A program made the position numbers and the translations under genes. Below are positions 44,401-53,167 of a stretch of DNA of 64,000 nt, piece after piece (position 1 is the stretch's first letter; every line of letters starts with the position of its first letter). Where the stretch lies: positions 152,341 to 216,340 of the forward strand of contig NZ_AWZU01000005.1 of NCBI RefSeq assembly GCF_000472385.1. The letters are read 5' to 3'. The notes under the pieces were generated by a model. That model was given only the letters and a program-made list of their open reading frames with translations. It did not search any database and was not told where the DNA came from. Origin of the DNA: Bradyrhizobium sp. ARR65 (lineage in GTDB: Bacteria; Pseudomonadota; Alphaproteobacteria; Rhizobiales; Xanthobacteraceae).

Positions 44401-44536
44401 GGCGCGTGGCGAGGCGGTCGATCCGACGCTCCTGCTCCGAATCCATACGCGCGATTGCGAGCAGTTGTCTCGCAATCGGGATATCGTCCGGCGCATAAGC
44501 GGCGGTGAACGGCGCAAGAGGTGCGGAATCGGTCAT
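41447..44536 (-). CDS. putA: Bifunctional proline dehydrogenase / glutamate-semialdehyde dehydrogenase PutA
   Basis: 1029 residues from the ATG at 44536. The N-terminal half is the FAD proline dehydrogenase barrel (GISVKLSALHPRFEA, MVRLVKGAYWDTEIKRAQER), and the C-terminal half an aldehyde dehydrogenase with its catalytic Glu (ETGGINAM) and Cys (SAGQRCSALR). It converts proline to glutamate in two steps, channelled and membrane-linked to quinone. The ribbon-helix-helix DNA-binding domain of the E. coli type is absent, so it is the non-repressor branch of the family. No putP or regulator is adjacent. Confidence 0.96.
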   Translation of the reverse strand: MTDSAPLAPFTAAYAPDDIPIARQLLAIARMDSEQERRIDRLATRLIEAVRTKDDRLGGVEDLLREFALSTKEGLALMVLAEALLRVPDARTADQFIEDKLGEGDFIHHETKSSAFLVNASAWALGMSARVIQPGETPQGTIGRLAKRLGLPAVRAATRQAMRLMGSHFVLGETIEAALARTQPHSERPSRYSFDMLGEGARTAADAERYFGAYRSAIDAIGHTARNRPLPDRPGISVKLSALHPRFEAIGRARVMDELVPRLIELARQAKAHDLNFTVDAEEADRLELSLDVIDATFSDPLLSGWDGFGLAIQAYQKRAADVIEHIDALARALGRRMMVRLVKGAYWDTEIKRAQERGLPGYPVFTRKAMTDLNYIACVRKLLDLRPRLFPQFATHNALTVATVLELAGDSRDFEFQRLHGMGEALYERLSEERPDIACRTYAPVGSHRDLLAYLVRRLLENGANSSFVALAADEAVPLKTLLRRPADIIGAPEKAQHPNIPLPRDLLLPQRKNSRGIEFGERASLQGLLTAIAGEAAPVNAAPLIDGTAAAGPARSVVSPIDLQTSIGSFIEASQAQVDQAVAAARTGFARWSPTTARARAAILEKAADLLERRAAHFIALLQREGGKTLDDALSEVREAADFCRYYASEGRKLFGEDQPMPGPTGESNVLRLRGRGVFVAISPWNFPLAIFTGQITAALMAGNSVVAKPAEQTPLIAAQMIRLLFEAGVPPSALQLLPGDGAIGAKLVGHPDIAGVVFTGSTEVARAINRALAAIDGPIVPLIAETGGINAMIADATALPEQVADDVVTSAFRSAGQRCSALRLLFLQDDVADRMIEMIAGAARELKIGDVRDVATHVGPVIDAEAKQRLDAHIARMKRQARMHFAGTAPPGNYVAPHIFELADASELTEEVFGPILHVVRFGANRLQNVLRAIRASGYGLTLGIHSRIDDTVEGVIDALSVGNVYVNRNMIGAVVGVQPFGGFGLSGTGPKAGGPHYLARFATEQTVTINTAAAGGNAALLSGEE

Positions 44537-44675
44537 GGCGTGCGCAATTTTAGCACGCAACCGGACCTCGCAGGAAAAGCCGCTTTAGCGCAGGAACGCG
44601 ATCCGTTCCCGCCAAATGCAATTCGAAAATCGGAAAATCGCCCGTGCAGCTCGGCTGGAGTGCGCGGCCGGGGAG

Positions 44676-44876
44676 CTAGACCTTCAGGTTCTCGGCCGAG
44701 GTTTTGCCGCGATTGGCAATCTCTTCGTATTCAATGCTCTGCCCTTCATTGAGCGTGGTCAGTCCAGCCTTGTGCACCGCCGAAATGTGAACGAACACGT
44801 CCTTTCCGCCAGTCGAGGGCTGGATAAATCCGTAGCCCTTGGTCGGGTTGAACCACTTGACCGTACCTTTAGCCAT
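44676..44876 (-). CDS. Cold-shock protein CspA family
   Basis: 66 residues, one cold-shock OB-fold domain with RNP1 KGYGFIQ and RNP2 VFVHIS. It binds single-stranded RNA and melts structure. The paralogue number is uncertain, so I give no symbol. The long upstream region to 45142 may carry a regulatory leader. Confidence 0.96.
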   Translation of the reverse strand: MAKGTVKWFNPTKGYGFIQPSTGGKDVFVHISAVHKAGLTTLNEGQSIEYEEIANRGKTSAENLKV

Positions 44877-45142
44877 TACGTCGTCTCCGCGGGATCAAAA
44901 AAATCAAATAAGCCGACGGCCCCCGCAGGCCGTTGTCTCGGACCTGCAAGAATACGCGGATTATAGGTTTCATGGTAGCGTAAACAACGGCGAGATTGTT
45001 GCCGGAAATGTTCGATATCGAGGCGCATTTTAAGCATTTTGCCTGTTTCGCGGTCATTTCATGGACCGTATCGGCCGGGCTGAACTGCCGCCGATCGAGC
45101 GAAGCGCGCCCGCTTAGAGGAGCGGATGCGCATCGCCAGCCC
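44877..45142 (-). promoter_or_regulatory. Leader/promoter region of the cold-shock gene
   Basis: The 266-bp gap upstream of the cold-shock gene is unusually AT-rich near 44880-45060 for this genome. csp genes often have long structured leaders; I cannot fold it with certainty or find a clear promoter. Confidence 0.3.
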
Positions 45143-45460
45143 TCAATAGGTCGCCGCAAGATAGTCGACGATCTTGCCGATGTCGGCATCGTCGATCGGG
45201 GCGCCATAGAGCTTGATCATCTTGGTCACTTCGGCCTGCCAGAAGTCTTTCTTCGATTTCACGTTGCGCGGCTGAGTGACGACATAGTCGGCGGAGTGAC
45301 AGCCGGTGCAATTGTTCTTGACCACATCGAGGTTCGGGCCCGGTTTGAAGGCCGCGGTCTCTTCCGGCAGCTGATAGGAGACCGGCGCCGCGAAAGCCTC
45401 GACCAGACCAAGCGCAGCAATCGAAGTGAGCGTGAGGAGAAAAGAGCGCATCATGTTCAT
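45143..45460 (-). CDS. sorB: Sulfite dehydrogenase cytochrome subunit SorB
   Basis: 105 residues: signal peptide (SFLLTLTSIAALGLVEAFA), haem motif CTGCH at 51-55 and the likely ligand Met81 in KMIKLYG. It matches the small c-type cytochrome that takes electrons from SorA in the periplasm. Only 6 bp separate it from sorA, so the pair is one operon. Confidence 0.92.
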   Translation of the reverse strand: MNMMRSFLLTLTSIAALGLVEAFAAPVSYQLPEETAAFKPGPNLDVVKNNCTGCHSADYVVTQPRNVKSKKDFWQAEVTKMIKLYGAPIDDADIGKIVDYLAATY

Positions 45461-45466
45461 CGCTCC

Positions 45467-46666
45467 TCAAGCCACATTGACGCGAACGGTTTCGACGACG
45501 TTGCGCATGTAGCCGGCCGGATTCCATCGCGGCTCCATCGGCTGGGTTTCGCCTGCCGTGTTGGTGGCGCGCACCTTCAGCTCATAGCTGCCGGCGGCAA
45601 GTTTGATCGGCAGCCCCCATTCGCGGAAGGAATATTTGCCGAGATCCTCGCCCAGCTTGGCCGGAGTCCAGTTCTTGCCGCCGTCGGTCGAGACCGCGAC
45701 TTCCTTGATGCCCTTGCCGCCGTCGAAGGCGATGCCCTTCAGCCTTGCGGTGCCGGCCTTCAGCTTGGCCCCATCGGCGACGCTGGTGATGAAGGAGCGC
45801 ACGTCAAAGCGGTTGATCGGGATCGTCGCCTTCGGCGCGGTGCCCGGCTCGACGCAGGCGCAGGGCGTGTCCGGGATCCGATAGGCCGTCTTCATCCAGA
45901 AGCCGTCGAATTCGTTGTCGATGACAGTGATCTCGTTGAGGTGCTTGACCCAGTAGGTGCCGTAGTAACCGGGCACGACCAGCCGCAGCGGAAAGCCGTT
46001 GAGGAAGGGCAGGTCATCGCCGTTCATGCCATAGGCCAGCATCACCTCGCCGTCGCGGGCGTGATCGATGTCGAGCGCCTTGACGAAGTCGGGCGTCTTG
46101 TCGCTGACCGGCCCGTCCATGCCGTTCAGGGTGATCTGTTTCGCGCCCTGCTGGACGCCGGCCATATCCAGCACCGTCTTGAGCGGCACGCCGCGCCAGC
46201 GCGCATTGCCCATGGCGCCGTTGGCGAGTTGCCCGCCGGGGACGCGCGGATCGAAAAAGCCGCGGCTGTTGCCGGAGCATTGATTGACGGCGACGATCTC
46301 GACCGCCTTGAGCTTCCTGATGTCCTTGAGCGAGAGGTTGAGCGGCTTGTCGACCTTGCCCTTCACCTGCAAGGTGAACTTGTCCGGGTCGAGATCGAGC
46401 GGCAGGCCGGCCAGATGATAGCGCACGAAGAACGCGTTGTTCGGCGTGATCGGACCGTCATTGAAAACCGAGAACGGAGTCTCCAACTGCGGCGGCCGAC
46501 TGGTCAGGCCGATCAACGGCCGCTTCTGCGGATATTTCACGAGCGGCCGTTCGCCATTCTCGAAGGGCAGGGTCACCGTATCGAGCGCGAAGGCTTTCGC
46601 CGCGCCCAATCCCGTCGCGAGGGCGGCGAGGCCGGCGCGCTTCATCAATTCTCGTCTGTCGAGCAT
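45467..46666 (-). CDS. sorA: Molybdopterin sulfite dehydrogenase SorA
   Basis: 399 residues with a twin-arginine signal (DRRELMKRAGLAALATG). The sulfite-oxidase fold is complete: the molybdenum ligand is Cys130 in NQCSGNSRG, the substrate arginine is in FVRYH near 82, and the C-terminal dimerisation domain follows (GIKEVAVSTDGGKNWTPA). It oxidises sulfite to sulfate and passes electrons to SorB. In chemolithotrophs this detoxifies or uses sulfite; here it may remove sulfite from taurine or other sulfonate breakdown. A 7-bp inverted repeat lies just upstream. Confidence 0.95.
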   Translation of the reverse strand: MLDRRELMKRAGLAALATGLGAAKAFALDTVTLPFENGERPLVKYPQKRPLIGLTSRPPQLETPFSVFNDGPITPNNAFFVRYHLAGLPLDLDPDKFTLQVKGKVDKPLNLSLKDIRKLKAVEIVAVNQCSGNSRGFFDPRVPGGQLANGAMGNARWRGVPLKTVLDMAGVQQGAKQITLNGMDGPVSDKTPDFVKALDIDHARDGEVMLAYGMNGDDLPFLNGFPLRLVVPGYYGTYWVKHLNEITVIDNEFDGFWMKTAYRIPDTPCACVEPGTAPKATIPINRFDVRSFITSVADGAKLKAGTARLKGIAFDGGKGIKEVAVSTDGGKNWTPAKLGEDLGKYSFREWGLPIKLAAGSYELKVRATNTAGETQPMEPRWNPAGYMRNVVETVRVNVA

Positions 46667-46696
46667 TTTGTTGGCTTCCTCCGAAGCATTTTCTGT

Positions 46697-46714
46697 CGCC
46701 GGTCATCACCGGCG
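46697..46714. promoter_or_regulatory. Short inverted repeat upstream of sorA
   Basis: CGCCGGT at 46697-46703 and ACCGGCG at 46708-46714, spacer CATC, 31 bases upstream of the sorA start. It may be an operator or the terminator stem of the upstream cyclase gene. Confidence 0.35.
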
Positions 46715-46806
46715 CATCATGTTTCACGGTCGCCTTGGGTGAAGTCAATTCATGCTTTGGCAGCGCTCGGCTGCTGCTGCGCTGCAGCGCAATCGCGTGA
46801 TGCCGC

Positions 46807-48612
46807 TCAAGCAGCAATGGCGTCCAGGCTATCGACGAGAGCGAGCAGCGTCTTCGCATTTGCGACGACATGGACCGTCATAGGCTCGGCGCGTCCGCGA
46901 ATGGCCACGTCCTGCCGCGGCAGGTCGTCGGCGGTCACGCTCGCGGTGGCGCACACTTCCTCCGAGACGAGGGCCTCGCAGGTGAGGCTCTTGGTCATGT
47001 CCTGCAGCCTTGCGGCAACATTGACGGCGTCGCCAAGCGCCGTGAACACCATGTGATCGCGGTAGCCGATATCCCCAACGATCACTTCACCACCGTGAAT
47101 GCCGATGCCGAAGCGGATCGGCTCGCGCAGATCGTGCGCGAGAAACTGGTTCAATTCCTCGACATTGGTGGCGATAGCTGCCGCCGCCCGCAGCGCCTGG
47201 CGGCTCGCCGTCCCGGCATCCGTGGTAAGCCCGAACAGCGCCAGCATGCCGTCGCCGACGAACTGGTTCGGCTGCCCGCCGCAACTGATCACGGCCTGCG
47301 ATACCGCGGCGAGAAACCGGTTGACGATAAAGACCGTGTCGAAAGGCAATCGGTGCTCGGCAAGCTGGGTCGAGCCGCGCATGTCCACGAACAGGCTGAC
47401 GAGATAGCGCTCCTGCCCGATCCGCGCGGGGTAGGTGGCATGGGCGTTCGCCGAGATCGTGCTCGGGGTGAACAACTGGAAGAAGGAGAGGTCGGCGGTG
47501 GGGCGGAGCTGGCAGGCCAGGCGGATCGACGGGTCGGCCGTACCGACCCTGCTCAGCACGAAGGCTTCGCGTTGCGAAGGCTCGGGCAGGCTACTGCAAT
47601 CGCCGATCACGCGGATGCGGCAGGTCGAGCAGCGCGCCCGGCCGCCGCAGACGCTCGCATGCGGCACGTTATGGCGCAGGCTCGCTTCCAACACGCTGAG
47701 GCCTTTCGGCACGCGGACGGTCTTGCCGTTGCCATAGGAGAGGGTGATCATGCCGCCACGTCGCTCGTGCAACTCGCGGGCGCCTCTTGCGAGCACGGAA
47801 AGCCCGATCAGGCCGAGATAGCCGAGCAGGGCGTAGTCCGTGACAGCGTCCAGCACATCCCCCTCTGCCGGCGTCCCCACCTTCCGCGCAGAGAGATTCT
47901 CGTCCTGCCATTCCGGGCTTGCGCTCTCTGCGATGATGGTCCGGCCCCCCTGATAGAATCCGAGCAGAGCCAGCGTCGGAACCAGCACGGCTGCGGCGAG
48001 CAGGAACGGCGCCGCCCAACTGTAGAATTTCTTCATGCGCAGCCAGAAGTGCAGACCGATGGACGCATGCGTCCAGGCGACGAGCAGAACGGTCGTGATC
48101 TGCAGGCCCTTGCCGGGATGTCCAACCCAGAAGGCATAAAGCTCCTGCGGATAGAGCTTCTCGTGGTCGAACAAGGTCCGGCCGAGCCGCACGCTGACGA
48201 TATGACTCATGACCAGGAGCGGAATGCTCAGTCCGAGCGCGAGCTGCAGGGGCTCCATGGCCTTCCAGCGGAATTCCCGACGCTGGTATAGTGCCCAGAT
48301 GCCGAGACCCATGTGCAACAGCGCGGCCGTATAGAACACCACGGCGACGGGGAGGAACCGCCAGAACAGCGTGTGATAGTAGACGCCGGTCTGCATCGCC
48401 TCGACCGAGATGTTGCCGAGCGCGTGGTTGAGGAAATGGCTGATCAGATAGGCGAACAGGATCAGCCCGCAGACGAGACGGACCTGGCGTGCGCCGATGC
48501 CGCGCAGCCAGTCCTGCAGCCTTTCCCGGTAGCTGATGGCCACGTGGTCCATGGAAGCATGACCCGCTTGCGCGACGTTTATTCCTTGCGGGGATACCGC
48601 TTCATGGGTCAT
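46807..48612 (-). CDS. Membrane cytochrome-like / 2Fe-2S ferredoxin / class III adenylate cyclase fusion
   Basis: 601 residues in three modules. Residues about 45-275 form about six membrane helices with many His (59, 63, 80, 100, 137, 182, 188), like a haem-b succinate-dehydrogenase-type anchor. Residues 288-370 are a plant-type 2Fe-2S ferredoxin with Cys322, 328, 331 and 367. Residues 400-600 are a class III nucleotide cyclase with both metal Asps (410 and 454) and GDAVNVAARL near 527. The likely role is to make cAMP in response to quinone or redox state. It lies 140 bp upstream of sorA. Confidence 0.9.
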   Translation of the reverse strand: MTHEAVSPQGINVAQAGHASMDHVAISYRERLQDWLRGIGARQVRLVCGLILFAYLISHFLNHALGNISVEAMQTGVYYHTLFWRFLPVAVVFYTAALLHMGLGIWALYQRREFRWKAMEPLQLALGLSIPLLVMSHIVSVRLGRTLFDHEKLYPQELYAFWVGHPGKGLQITTVLLVAWTHASIGLHFWLRMKKFYSWAAPFLLAAAVLVPTLALLGFYQGGRTIIAESASPEWQDENLSARKVGTPAEGDVLDAVTDYALLGYLGLIGLSVLARGARELHERRGGMITLSYGNGKTVRVPKGLSVLEASLRHNVPHASVCGGRARCSTCRIRVIGDCSSLPEPSQREAFVLSRVGTADPSIRLACQLRPTADLSFFQLFTPSTISANAHATYPARIGQERYLVSLFVDMRGSTQLAEHRLPFDTVFIVNRFLAAVSQAVISCGGQPNQFVGDGMLALFGLTTDAGTASRQALRAAAAIATNVEELNQFLAHDLREPIRFGIGIHGGEVIVGDIGYRDHMVFTALGDAVNVAARLQDMTKSLTCEALVSEEVCATASVTADDLPRQDVAIRGRAEPMTVHVVANAKTLLALVDSLDAIAA

Positions 48613-48670
48613 CCCAGCAAGCCAGCCGACGGAACTTTACACCTCCCGAGCACCTCTGGGCGAAGGAATA

Positions 48671-50338
48671 GTGTATAGCCGCGGCGCGGGGCTTGCCGGC
48701 GTTGACACCCCCGATCCAGTCGTGGAAAAGCGCGCCGTGACAACTGCCCCGCCCGAGATGATCCGCGGCAAGCCGGATCCGGTTTCCCATCGGCCATTGC
48801 TGGTCGCCGCCGTCGTCATCGCCGCGATGACGGCCTTGCGCATCGCCTATGCCTGCCTGATCGATCTGCGCACCGACGAGGCCTATTACTGGACCTGGTC
48901 GAAGGAAAATGTGCTGTGCTTTCTCGATCACCCGCCGATGATCGCATGGTTCATCCGGCTGGGCACCGCGATGTTCGGCGACACCAATTTCGGCGTCCGC
49001 TTCGGCGGCATCCTGGCGATGCTGGTGACGCAGCTTTTGCTCGCCGATATCGCAAGGCGCGTGACGCATGACATTCGCGCGATCGTGCTCGCGCTGCTGC
49101 TGCCGGAGGCCGCGGTCTATTATGGGCTGTTGATGGCAAAGGTCGCGCCCGACGTCGCGCTGATCCCGTTCTCGGTCGCGATGGTCTGGGCACTGGTGCG
49201 GCTGGTGGAGAGCAATGATGCGCGCTGGTGGCTCGCCGCGGGGACATTTGGCGGCCTGTCGCTGCTATCGAAGTTCACCGTGGTGATGTTCGTGCCGGCC
49301 ATCATCGCCTTCGTGCTGGTGCCGGACTGGCGGGCGCGTTGGCTGAAAAGCCCATATCCGTTGCTTGCGGCCCTGATCGCGCTCGCGCTGTTTTCGCCCG
49401 TCCTGATCTGGAACGTGCAGCATGACTTCGCCTCGTTCCGCTTCCAGCTCGTGCGGGCGACGGCCAACCACGACATCACGCTCCGCACAGTTGCCGACTA
49501 TATCGGCCTGCAATTCGGGCAGGTCGGTTTCGTGGTGCTGCCGGTGGTGCTGTCGGGTCTCATTCTGACGGCGCGGCGCGGCTATCTCGGGCGCGAGCCG
49601 GTCGCGATCCTGCTGTCGACCGCGGTGATCGTGCCGTTCCTGTATTTTCTCTGGAAGTCGCTCACGCTTCGTGTCGGCGATACCTGGCCGATGTTCATGT
49701 GGCCGGTCGGCCTTGCCGCCGCCGCGATCAACATCGCGATGCTGCCGCGCGAAGGCTGGCCGGCCTGGATGATCAGATCGACGATCTGGTGGGCGAATAC
49801 GGCGGTCGTGTCGGGTCTCGTGACGGTCGTCCTGGTCTTTCTCTACGCCGTCGCGAGCCCCTGGAATCTGATCGGCCGCGCCGATCCGATCGGCGGCGAA
49901 GCGGGCTACGGGCCGGTGGCGGCGCGGGTGCAGGCGCAATTGGACAAGACTGGCGCGACCTGGATCGCGACCACGGACTACCGCACCTATGCGATGATGC
50001 GCTGGTATTTCAATGGCCGGGTGCCGGTCATCCAGATCAACGAGCGCGGCCGCTTTCAGGGCTTTGCCGATCCCGGCATGGACAAGATCGAGGGCCACAC
50101 CGGTCTTTATGTCGCGCGCGAGCCCGACAACAGGCTCCCGCTCTGGGACCTGACCACGGCCAAGCGCGAGCCGCTGGAGCGCGTCGATCGGGTCTGGCGT
50201 GGCAGCGTGATGGACACCTATTCGCTCGATAAGCTCACCGGCTGGACGCCAGAACTTAATCCGCCGCCCGACTCGCCCTTCTTCCGCTGGCGCGTGCTGG
50301 CGGGCGATATCTGGGTGCCCGACGCCGCAGTGGCCTAG
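48671..50338 (+). CDS. Glycosyltransferase family 39 (ArnT/PMT-type) protein
   Basis: 555 residues from a GTG at 48671. About ten membrane helices, with the acidic periplasmic motif RTDEAYYWTW near 66 that in ArnT/PMT enzymes holds the catalytic Asp, and DHPPMIAWFIR just after it. The family transfers sugars from polyprenyl phosphate to lipid or protein; the acceptor is unknown. Divergent from the cyclase gene, 58 bp away. Confidence 0.88.
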   Translation: MYSRGAGLAGVDTPDPVVEKRAVTTAPPEMIRGKPDPVSHRPLLVAAVVIAAMTALRIAYACLIDLRTDEAYYWTWSKENVLCFLDHPPMIAWFIRLGTAMFGDTNFGVRFGGILAMLVTQLLLADIARRVTHDIRAIVLALLLPEAAVYYGLLMAKVAPDVALIPFSVAMVWALVRLVESNDARWWLAAGTFGGLSLLSKFTVVMFVPAIIAFVLVPDWRARWLKSPYPLLAALIALALFSPVLIWNVQHDFASFRFQLVRATANHDITLRTVADYIGLQFGQVGFVVLPVVLSGLILTARRGYLGREPVAILLSTAVIVPFLYFLWKSLTLRVGDTWPMFMWPVGLAAAAINIAMLPREGWPAWMIRSTIWWANTAVVSGLVTVVLVFLYAVASPWNLIGRADPIGGEAGYGPVAARVQAQLDKTGATWIATTDYRTYAMMRWYFNGRVPVIQINERGRFQGFADPGMDKIEGHTGLYVAREPDNRLPLWDLTTAKREPLERVDRVWRGSVMDTYSLDKLTGWTPELNPPPDSPFFRWRVLAGDIWVPDAAVA

Positions 50339-50352
50339 GCTCCCAAGCCAGT

Positions 50353-50466
50353 CCCGTCATCCTGACGCACGAGCGTCAGCGAGCCTCGAAGGATAAATGG
50401 ACCCGCTGCGACAGCCCGGCCGTCGCTCTTCGAGACGGCCGCTGCGCGGCCTCCTCAGGATAACGG
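50353..50466. repeat. Intergenic repeat (CCCGTCATCCTGACG type)
   Basis: Starts CCCGTCATCCTGACGCACGA and ends CCTCAGGATAACGG, with inner stems such as GACGCACGAGCGTC and GACGGC/GCCGTC. It is the 'tcctgagg' type; a related copy lies at 62061. Confidence 0.7.
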
Positions 50467-50490
50467 TTTAACATTGCAACGCGGGTGCAA

Positions 50491-51519
50491 TTATTCCTCG
50501 TCGTCCCGCTTGCGCAGGAGATCCTTCGCAAGATCAGCGAGCACTGGCCGCGGCAGCGCCGCGAAGGGCAATGGACGCGTCACCTCGATGGCGGCGAGAC
50601 CCAGACGCGCGGTGAGCAGGCCGTTGAGCACGCCTTCGCCGAGCCGCTGCGACAGCCTTGCCGCGATGCCATGGCCGAGCACTTGTTGCACCAGGCTGTC
50701 GCTCGCCGCCATGCCGCCGGTAATCGCAAGGTGCGCGATGACGTGGCGCAAGAGTCTGATCATGCCGAGCGCGCCCGGCCGTCCGCCATAGAGCCGCGCC
50801 AATTGCCGGATCAGCCGCAAGGAGGCCACGAACACGAACAGCACGTCGATCACGGCACGCGGGCTGACGGCGGTGACGATCGATACGCGCTGCGCCGCCA
50901 AGGACACCAGGCGACGCGCCTCGCGGTCCAGCGGCGTCATCAATTCGCGTTCGGCGAGCCGGATCATGTCGGCGCCGTCGATGATATCGTCGACATGGCC
51001 TTGCAGCGCCAGGCGGGCGCGGGCGAGTTGCGGATTCTGGTGTGCGATCCTCAGGAGCTGTCGCACGACATCGCGGCTCTCGGCGCGCTCATCGCTGAGC
51101 AGCACCGAGGCCGCGCGGGCCTGCAGCTTTTCGATCGCGGCTAGCCGCATCAGGCCGACCGTTTCGCGCGCGGTGACGGCAGCAAGCGCGAGTGCCGCCG
51201 TGAAGGCAAAGACGAGGCCGACAATGCCGAGGCTTTCGCTGCGGGCGAACAGATCCTCCACCAACTGCGTGACGCCGAGCCCGAGCCCGAGCAGCACGAG
51301 TCCGGCGATTGCGGCCCAGAACAGCGCGCCCCAGCGGAAGCCGCGCCGCTCCAAGACCGGTGCTTCGATCGGCACCGGCAGCGACGCCGGCTCTGCTTCC
51401 GGGGTGATCTGGATGGTGCCGCGCGACGGCCGAGGCGCGTCCTTTTCATCGACCACGACAACGCCGGGATCGTCGAGCCGGAAGGTTTGCGGCTTGCGCG
51501 GTTGCTGGCGCTCGCTCAT
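50491..51519 (-). CDS. YcjF-family (TIGR01620) membrane protein
   Basis: 342 residues. Two membrane helices near 65-110 (GALFWAAIAGLVLLGLGLGV, GIVGLVFAFTAALALAAVTA), a helical domain and a C-terminal DUF697-like part (DVLFVFVASLRLIRQLARLY). E. coli YcjF and YcjX are co-encoded and of uncertain role, with links to envelope stress. Its start overlaps the YcjX-like gene by 4 bp (ATGA). Confidence 0.9.
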   Translation of the reverse strand: MSERQQPRKPQTFRLDDPGVVVVDEKDAPRPSRGTIQITPEAEPASLPVPIEAPVLERRGFRWGALFWAAIAGLVLLGLGLGVTQLVEDLFARSESLGIVGLVFAFTAALALAAVTARETVGLMRLAAIEKLQARAASVLLSDERAESRDVVRQLLRIAHQNPQLARARLALQGHVDDIIDGADMIRLAERELMTPLDREARRLVSLAAQRVSIVTAVSPRAVIDVLFVFVASLRLIRQLARLYGGRPGALGMIRLLRHVIAHLAITGGMAASDSLVQQVLGHGIAARLSQRLGEGVLNGLLTARLGLAAIEVTRPLPFAALPRPVLADLAKDLLRKRDDEE

Positions 51520-52985
51520 TGCAATCGATCTCCAATCAGAAACTGCAGCGCGCGGTCGAGGCGGATGTGAGGCAGCGCGGGCGCGCCATCGCCATCGCGC
51601 TCCAGCGGCGGCGGGCGGAAACGCAGGAAGCGGAAGTCCGATGCTTCGGCCGCCGTGCTGGAAAGTCCGCGAAAGGAGCCTTCGCCATCGAACAGCGCCT
51701 CGGGATCGGCGGGCAGGTCGCCGGGAAAGGTCGCGACTTCCGTCTCGCCGTCAAAGGTTTCACCGCCATCCGTCTCGCCGGGCAATGGGGTGCCGAGGAT
51801 CGAGGGCAGTTTGTCGTGGCCGCGGGAGACCATGGCTTCGCGCGTGGCGCGGACCGCCGCCAGCGCCACGACGTCGATCGTGGCGCCGGTGCTCTCGGCC
51901 TTCGCGACCGCCCTGGCGACCGAGCGGCGCAGGATGGCCTCGAGTCTATCATGGCTCGAGTGGTGCAGATGGTCGGCCTTGGTGGCGGCAAACAGAATGC
52001 GGTCGATCCGCGGCCGGAACAGCGCTGATAAGAGGGTCGAGCGGCCGACCCTGAAGCAGTCGAGAATTCCGGCCAGTGCCGCCTCGAGATCGTGCAGCGC
52101 CTCAGGGCCGGAATTGAAGGCCGCGAGCGCATCGACCAGCACGATCTGGCGATCGAGCCGCGCAAAATGATCGCGGAAGAAGGGACGTACCACCACGTCC
52201 TTGTAGGCTTCGTAGCGGCGGACCATCATCGCCCACAGCGAGCCTTCCGGCGCCGCACCGTCTGGCGGCACGTCCAGCGGCGCAAAGGTGAGCGCCGGCG
52301 AACCCGCAAGATTGCCTGGCATCAGGAAACGCCCGGGCGGCAACAGGCTCATGGCAAACCGCTCGTCGCGGCAGGCGCGCAAATAGTCGGTGAAGAGTTT
52401 CGCCGCCACGAGCGTCGCCTGCTCGTCTTCCCGGCCGCTCGGCTCAAGCGTGGCGAGCTGCGCATGCCAGACGGCCGCGAGCGGCGCACGCGGCTTTTCC
52501 CGGGACAGCTCAAGGCTCTCTCGCGCCCATTGCTCGTAGCTCTTGTTGAGGAGCGGCAGATCCAAAAGCCATTCGCCGGGGTAATCGACAATATCGAGCG
52601 TCAGTGTCCGCTCTGCGCTGTTTTGTCGCTGATAGTCGATCACCAGACGGAGCTCGCTGATGTCGACGGTTGAGTTCGGCCAGCCGCGCTTCTCGATCAA
52701 GGTGTGCAAATGGCTCTCATAGGCAAAGCGCGGCACGGCATCATCAGGCTGCGGCGCGAGCTGGGCGCGGGCGATCCGCCCGGAGGCATAGGCCTCGAAG
52801 ACAGGAAAGCGGCCGCCGCGTGTGAGCCCATGGATCAGTGCGGTGATGAACACGGTTTTTCCGGCACGTGACAAGCCGGTAACGCCGAGCCGTACGGTCG
52901 GGTTGAAGAGGTGCTCCCCATAGTCTAGCAACGCCCGCGCCGAGAGGCGGGCTTCCTCGACGATATCGGACAGGCTGAGGGCCAT
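51516..52985 (-). CDS. YcjX-family P-loop protein (DUF463)
   Basis: 489 residues matching the DUF463/YcjX family: Walker A GLSRAGKT near 37-44, a possible switch region in TLDIVDYPGEWLLDLPLL, and the conserved FLMPGNLAGSPAL. It is a nucleotide-binding, probably GTPase-like protein. It forms an operon with YcjF (4-bp overlap), the family's usual neighbour. Confidence 0.92.
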   Translation of the reverse strand: MALSLSDIVEEARLSARALLDYGEHLFNPTVRLGVTGLSRAGKTVFITALIHGLTRGGRFPVFEAYASGRIARAQLAPQPDDAVPRFAYESHLHTLIEKRGWPNSTVDISELRLVIDYQRQNSAERTLTLDIVDYPGEWLLDLPLLNKSYEQWARESLELSREKPRAPLAAVWHAQLATLEPSGREDEQATLVAAKLFTDYLRACRDERFAMSLLPPGRFLMPGNLAGSPALTFAPLDVPPDGAAPEGSLWAMMVRRYEAYKDVVVRPFFRDHFARLDRQIVLVDALAAFNSGPEALHDLEAALAGILDCFRVGRSTLLSALFRPRIDRILFAATKADHLHHSSHDRLEAILRRSVARAVAKAESTGATIDVVALAAVRATREAMVSRGHDKLPSILGTPLPGETDGGETFDGETEVATFPGDLPADPEALFDGEGSFRGLSSTAAEASDFRFLRFRPPPLERDGDGAPALPHIRLDRALQFLIGDRLQ

Positions 52986-53167
52986 AAAGCGACGGAAACT
53001 CAGGGCAGGAGAACGGGCGGGAACGCTAGGGCAAAGGTGGCCATTGCATAGCCGAAATCAAGCTTCACACTGGCGCAGGTGAACCACGGTTAAGGTGGCT
53101 TGAACCCATCGTTCACCAGTCAACAACTAATTCTACCGCTCAACCAGAAGGTTTTTCGGACCAAGCC

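Noticed and set aside
46870..48291. A 473-residue frame opposite the cyclase fusion
   Set aside because: No domain and His/Arg-rich antisense composition; the minus-strand gene has complete catalytic motifs.
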